Source: Lachnospiraceae bacterium UBA1683 (GTDB lineage Bacteria; Bacillota; Clostridia; Lachnospirales; Lachnospiraceae). Taken from it: DNA of 33,921 nucleotides. The stretch's first letter is position 1; every line of letters starts with the position of its first letter. The stretch covers positions 1-33,921 of the forward strand of contig DCKD01000075.1 of assembly GCA_002320245.1 (NCBI GenBank), in the 5' to 3' direction. The notes under the pieces were generated by a model. The model did no database searches. It was not told the DNA's origin and was given only the letters and a program-made list of their open reading frames with translations. The position numbers and the translations under genes were made by a program. Positions 33,799 through 33,921 of this stretch are shown piece by piece.

Positions 33799-33832
33799 TT
33801 TAATTTAACTAATATATTGTTTAATTTAACTA
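33799..33832. promoter_or_regulatory. Direct repeat TTTAATTTAACTA, operator candidate
   Basis: Two identical 13-base copies (33799-33811 and 33820-33832), 21 bases apart start to start, about two helix turns. One overlaps the -10 box and the other lies just past the start of transcription of the ABC operon. The regulator gene is not in the window. Confidence 0.5.
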
Positions 33833-33857
33833 TATATTCATTTATTTAAATTGTCAA
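33829..33857 (-). promoter_or_regulatory. Promoter of the ABC importer operon
   Basis: Minus-strand TTGACA (33852-33857, perfect) and TATAGT (33829-33834) are 17 bases apart, about 50 bases before the TTG start. The sequence beyond, to 33921, is AT-rich and shows no gene. Confidence 0.7.
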
Positions 33858-33921
33858 CATTTTTTTATTTTGTTTATAATTAATTTATTTTATGTATTTT
33901 TTTCTTTATTTTCATAGTTTT

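Overview
The window looks like the chromosome of an anaerobic low-to-mid GC Firmicute, most likely a gut Lachnospiraceae (Clostridia). The reasons are strong AGGAGG-type ribosome binding sites, Gram-positive style surface genes, ferredoxin-rich redox proteins, a secreted Leu-x-x-Gly repeat protein paired with an MMPL transporter, and small interspersed inverted-repeat elements. There are 30 genes or gene remnants, mostly on the minus strand. No rRNA, tRNA, CRISPR array or intact transposase gene was seen.

Positions 71-8936 (minus) hold the first part of a cell-surface polysaccharide operon: a PglF/CapD-like UDP-sugar 4,6-dehydratase, a PglC-like initiating phosphoglycosyl transferase, a PglA-like GT4, an EpsG-like polymerase, two GT2 enzymes, another GT4, and a last GT2 cut by an in-frame TAG. 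The four genes nearest the left edge are visibly richer in A+T than the first ones. Next come an AI-2E family membrane protein, a remnant of a Rpn/PD-(D/E)XK-type gene and a DUF1294 membrane protein.

Positions 11004-16696 are a self-contained export/regulation module: a TetR-family gene (+) diverges from an MMPL transporter and a secreted 822-residue Leu-x-x-Gly heptad-repeat protein (-). Three matching palindromes sit on or near both promoters and are the likely TetR operators. A mobile-element-like repeat lies in the tetR leader.

Positions 16832-22780 contain a GntR/FadR-type regulator (+) and a minus-strand group: hypB, a 917-residue iron-sulfur flavoprotein, hypA and a multi-pass membrane protein of unknown function. 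Nickel-enzyme maturation genes surround a large NAD(P)-linked Fe-S flavoprotein, but no hydrogenase or other hyp gene is present. A folded inverted-repeat element separates the flavoprotein gene from hypA and supplies its stop codon.

Positions 23028-27644 hold a phasin-like/UbiB-kinase pair, a diacylglycerol/undecaprenol kinase bracketed by two direct copies of the same repeat, and a divergent pair of an Fe-S protein and a Crp/Fnr regulator, probably for redox or nitrosative stress.

Positions 27743-33857 (minus) are one operon: an RhaS/LsrB-type ABC importer (ATPase, two permeases, lipoprotein), a shikimate-dehydrogenase-like enzyme and an HbpS/UPF0303 protein. The dehydrogenase lacks the serine pair that normally holds the shikimate carboxylate. 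I infer a catabolic system for an imported polyol, cyclitol or sugar-acid-like compound rather than aromatic amino acid synthesis. This operon, the HypA/HypB flavoprotein group and the repeat family are the best candidates for undescribed biology here.
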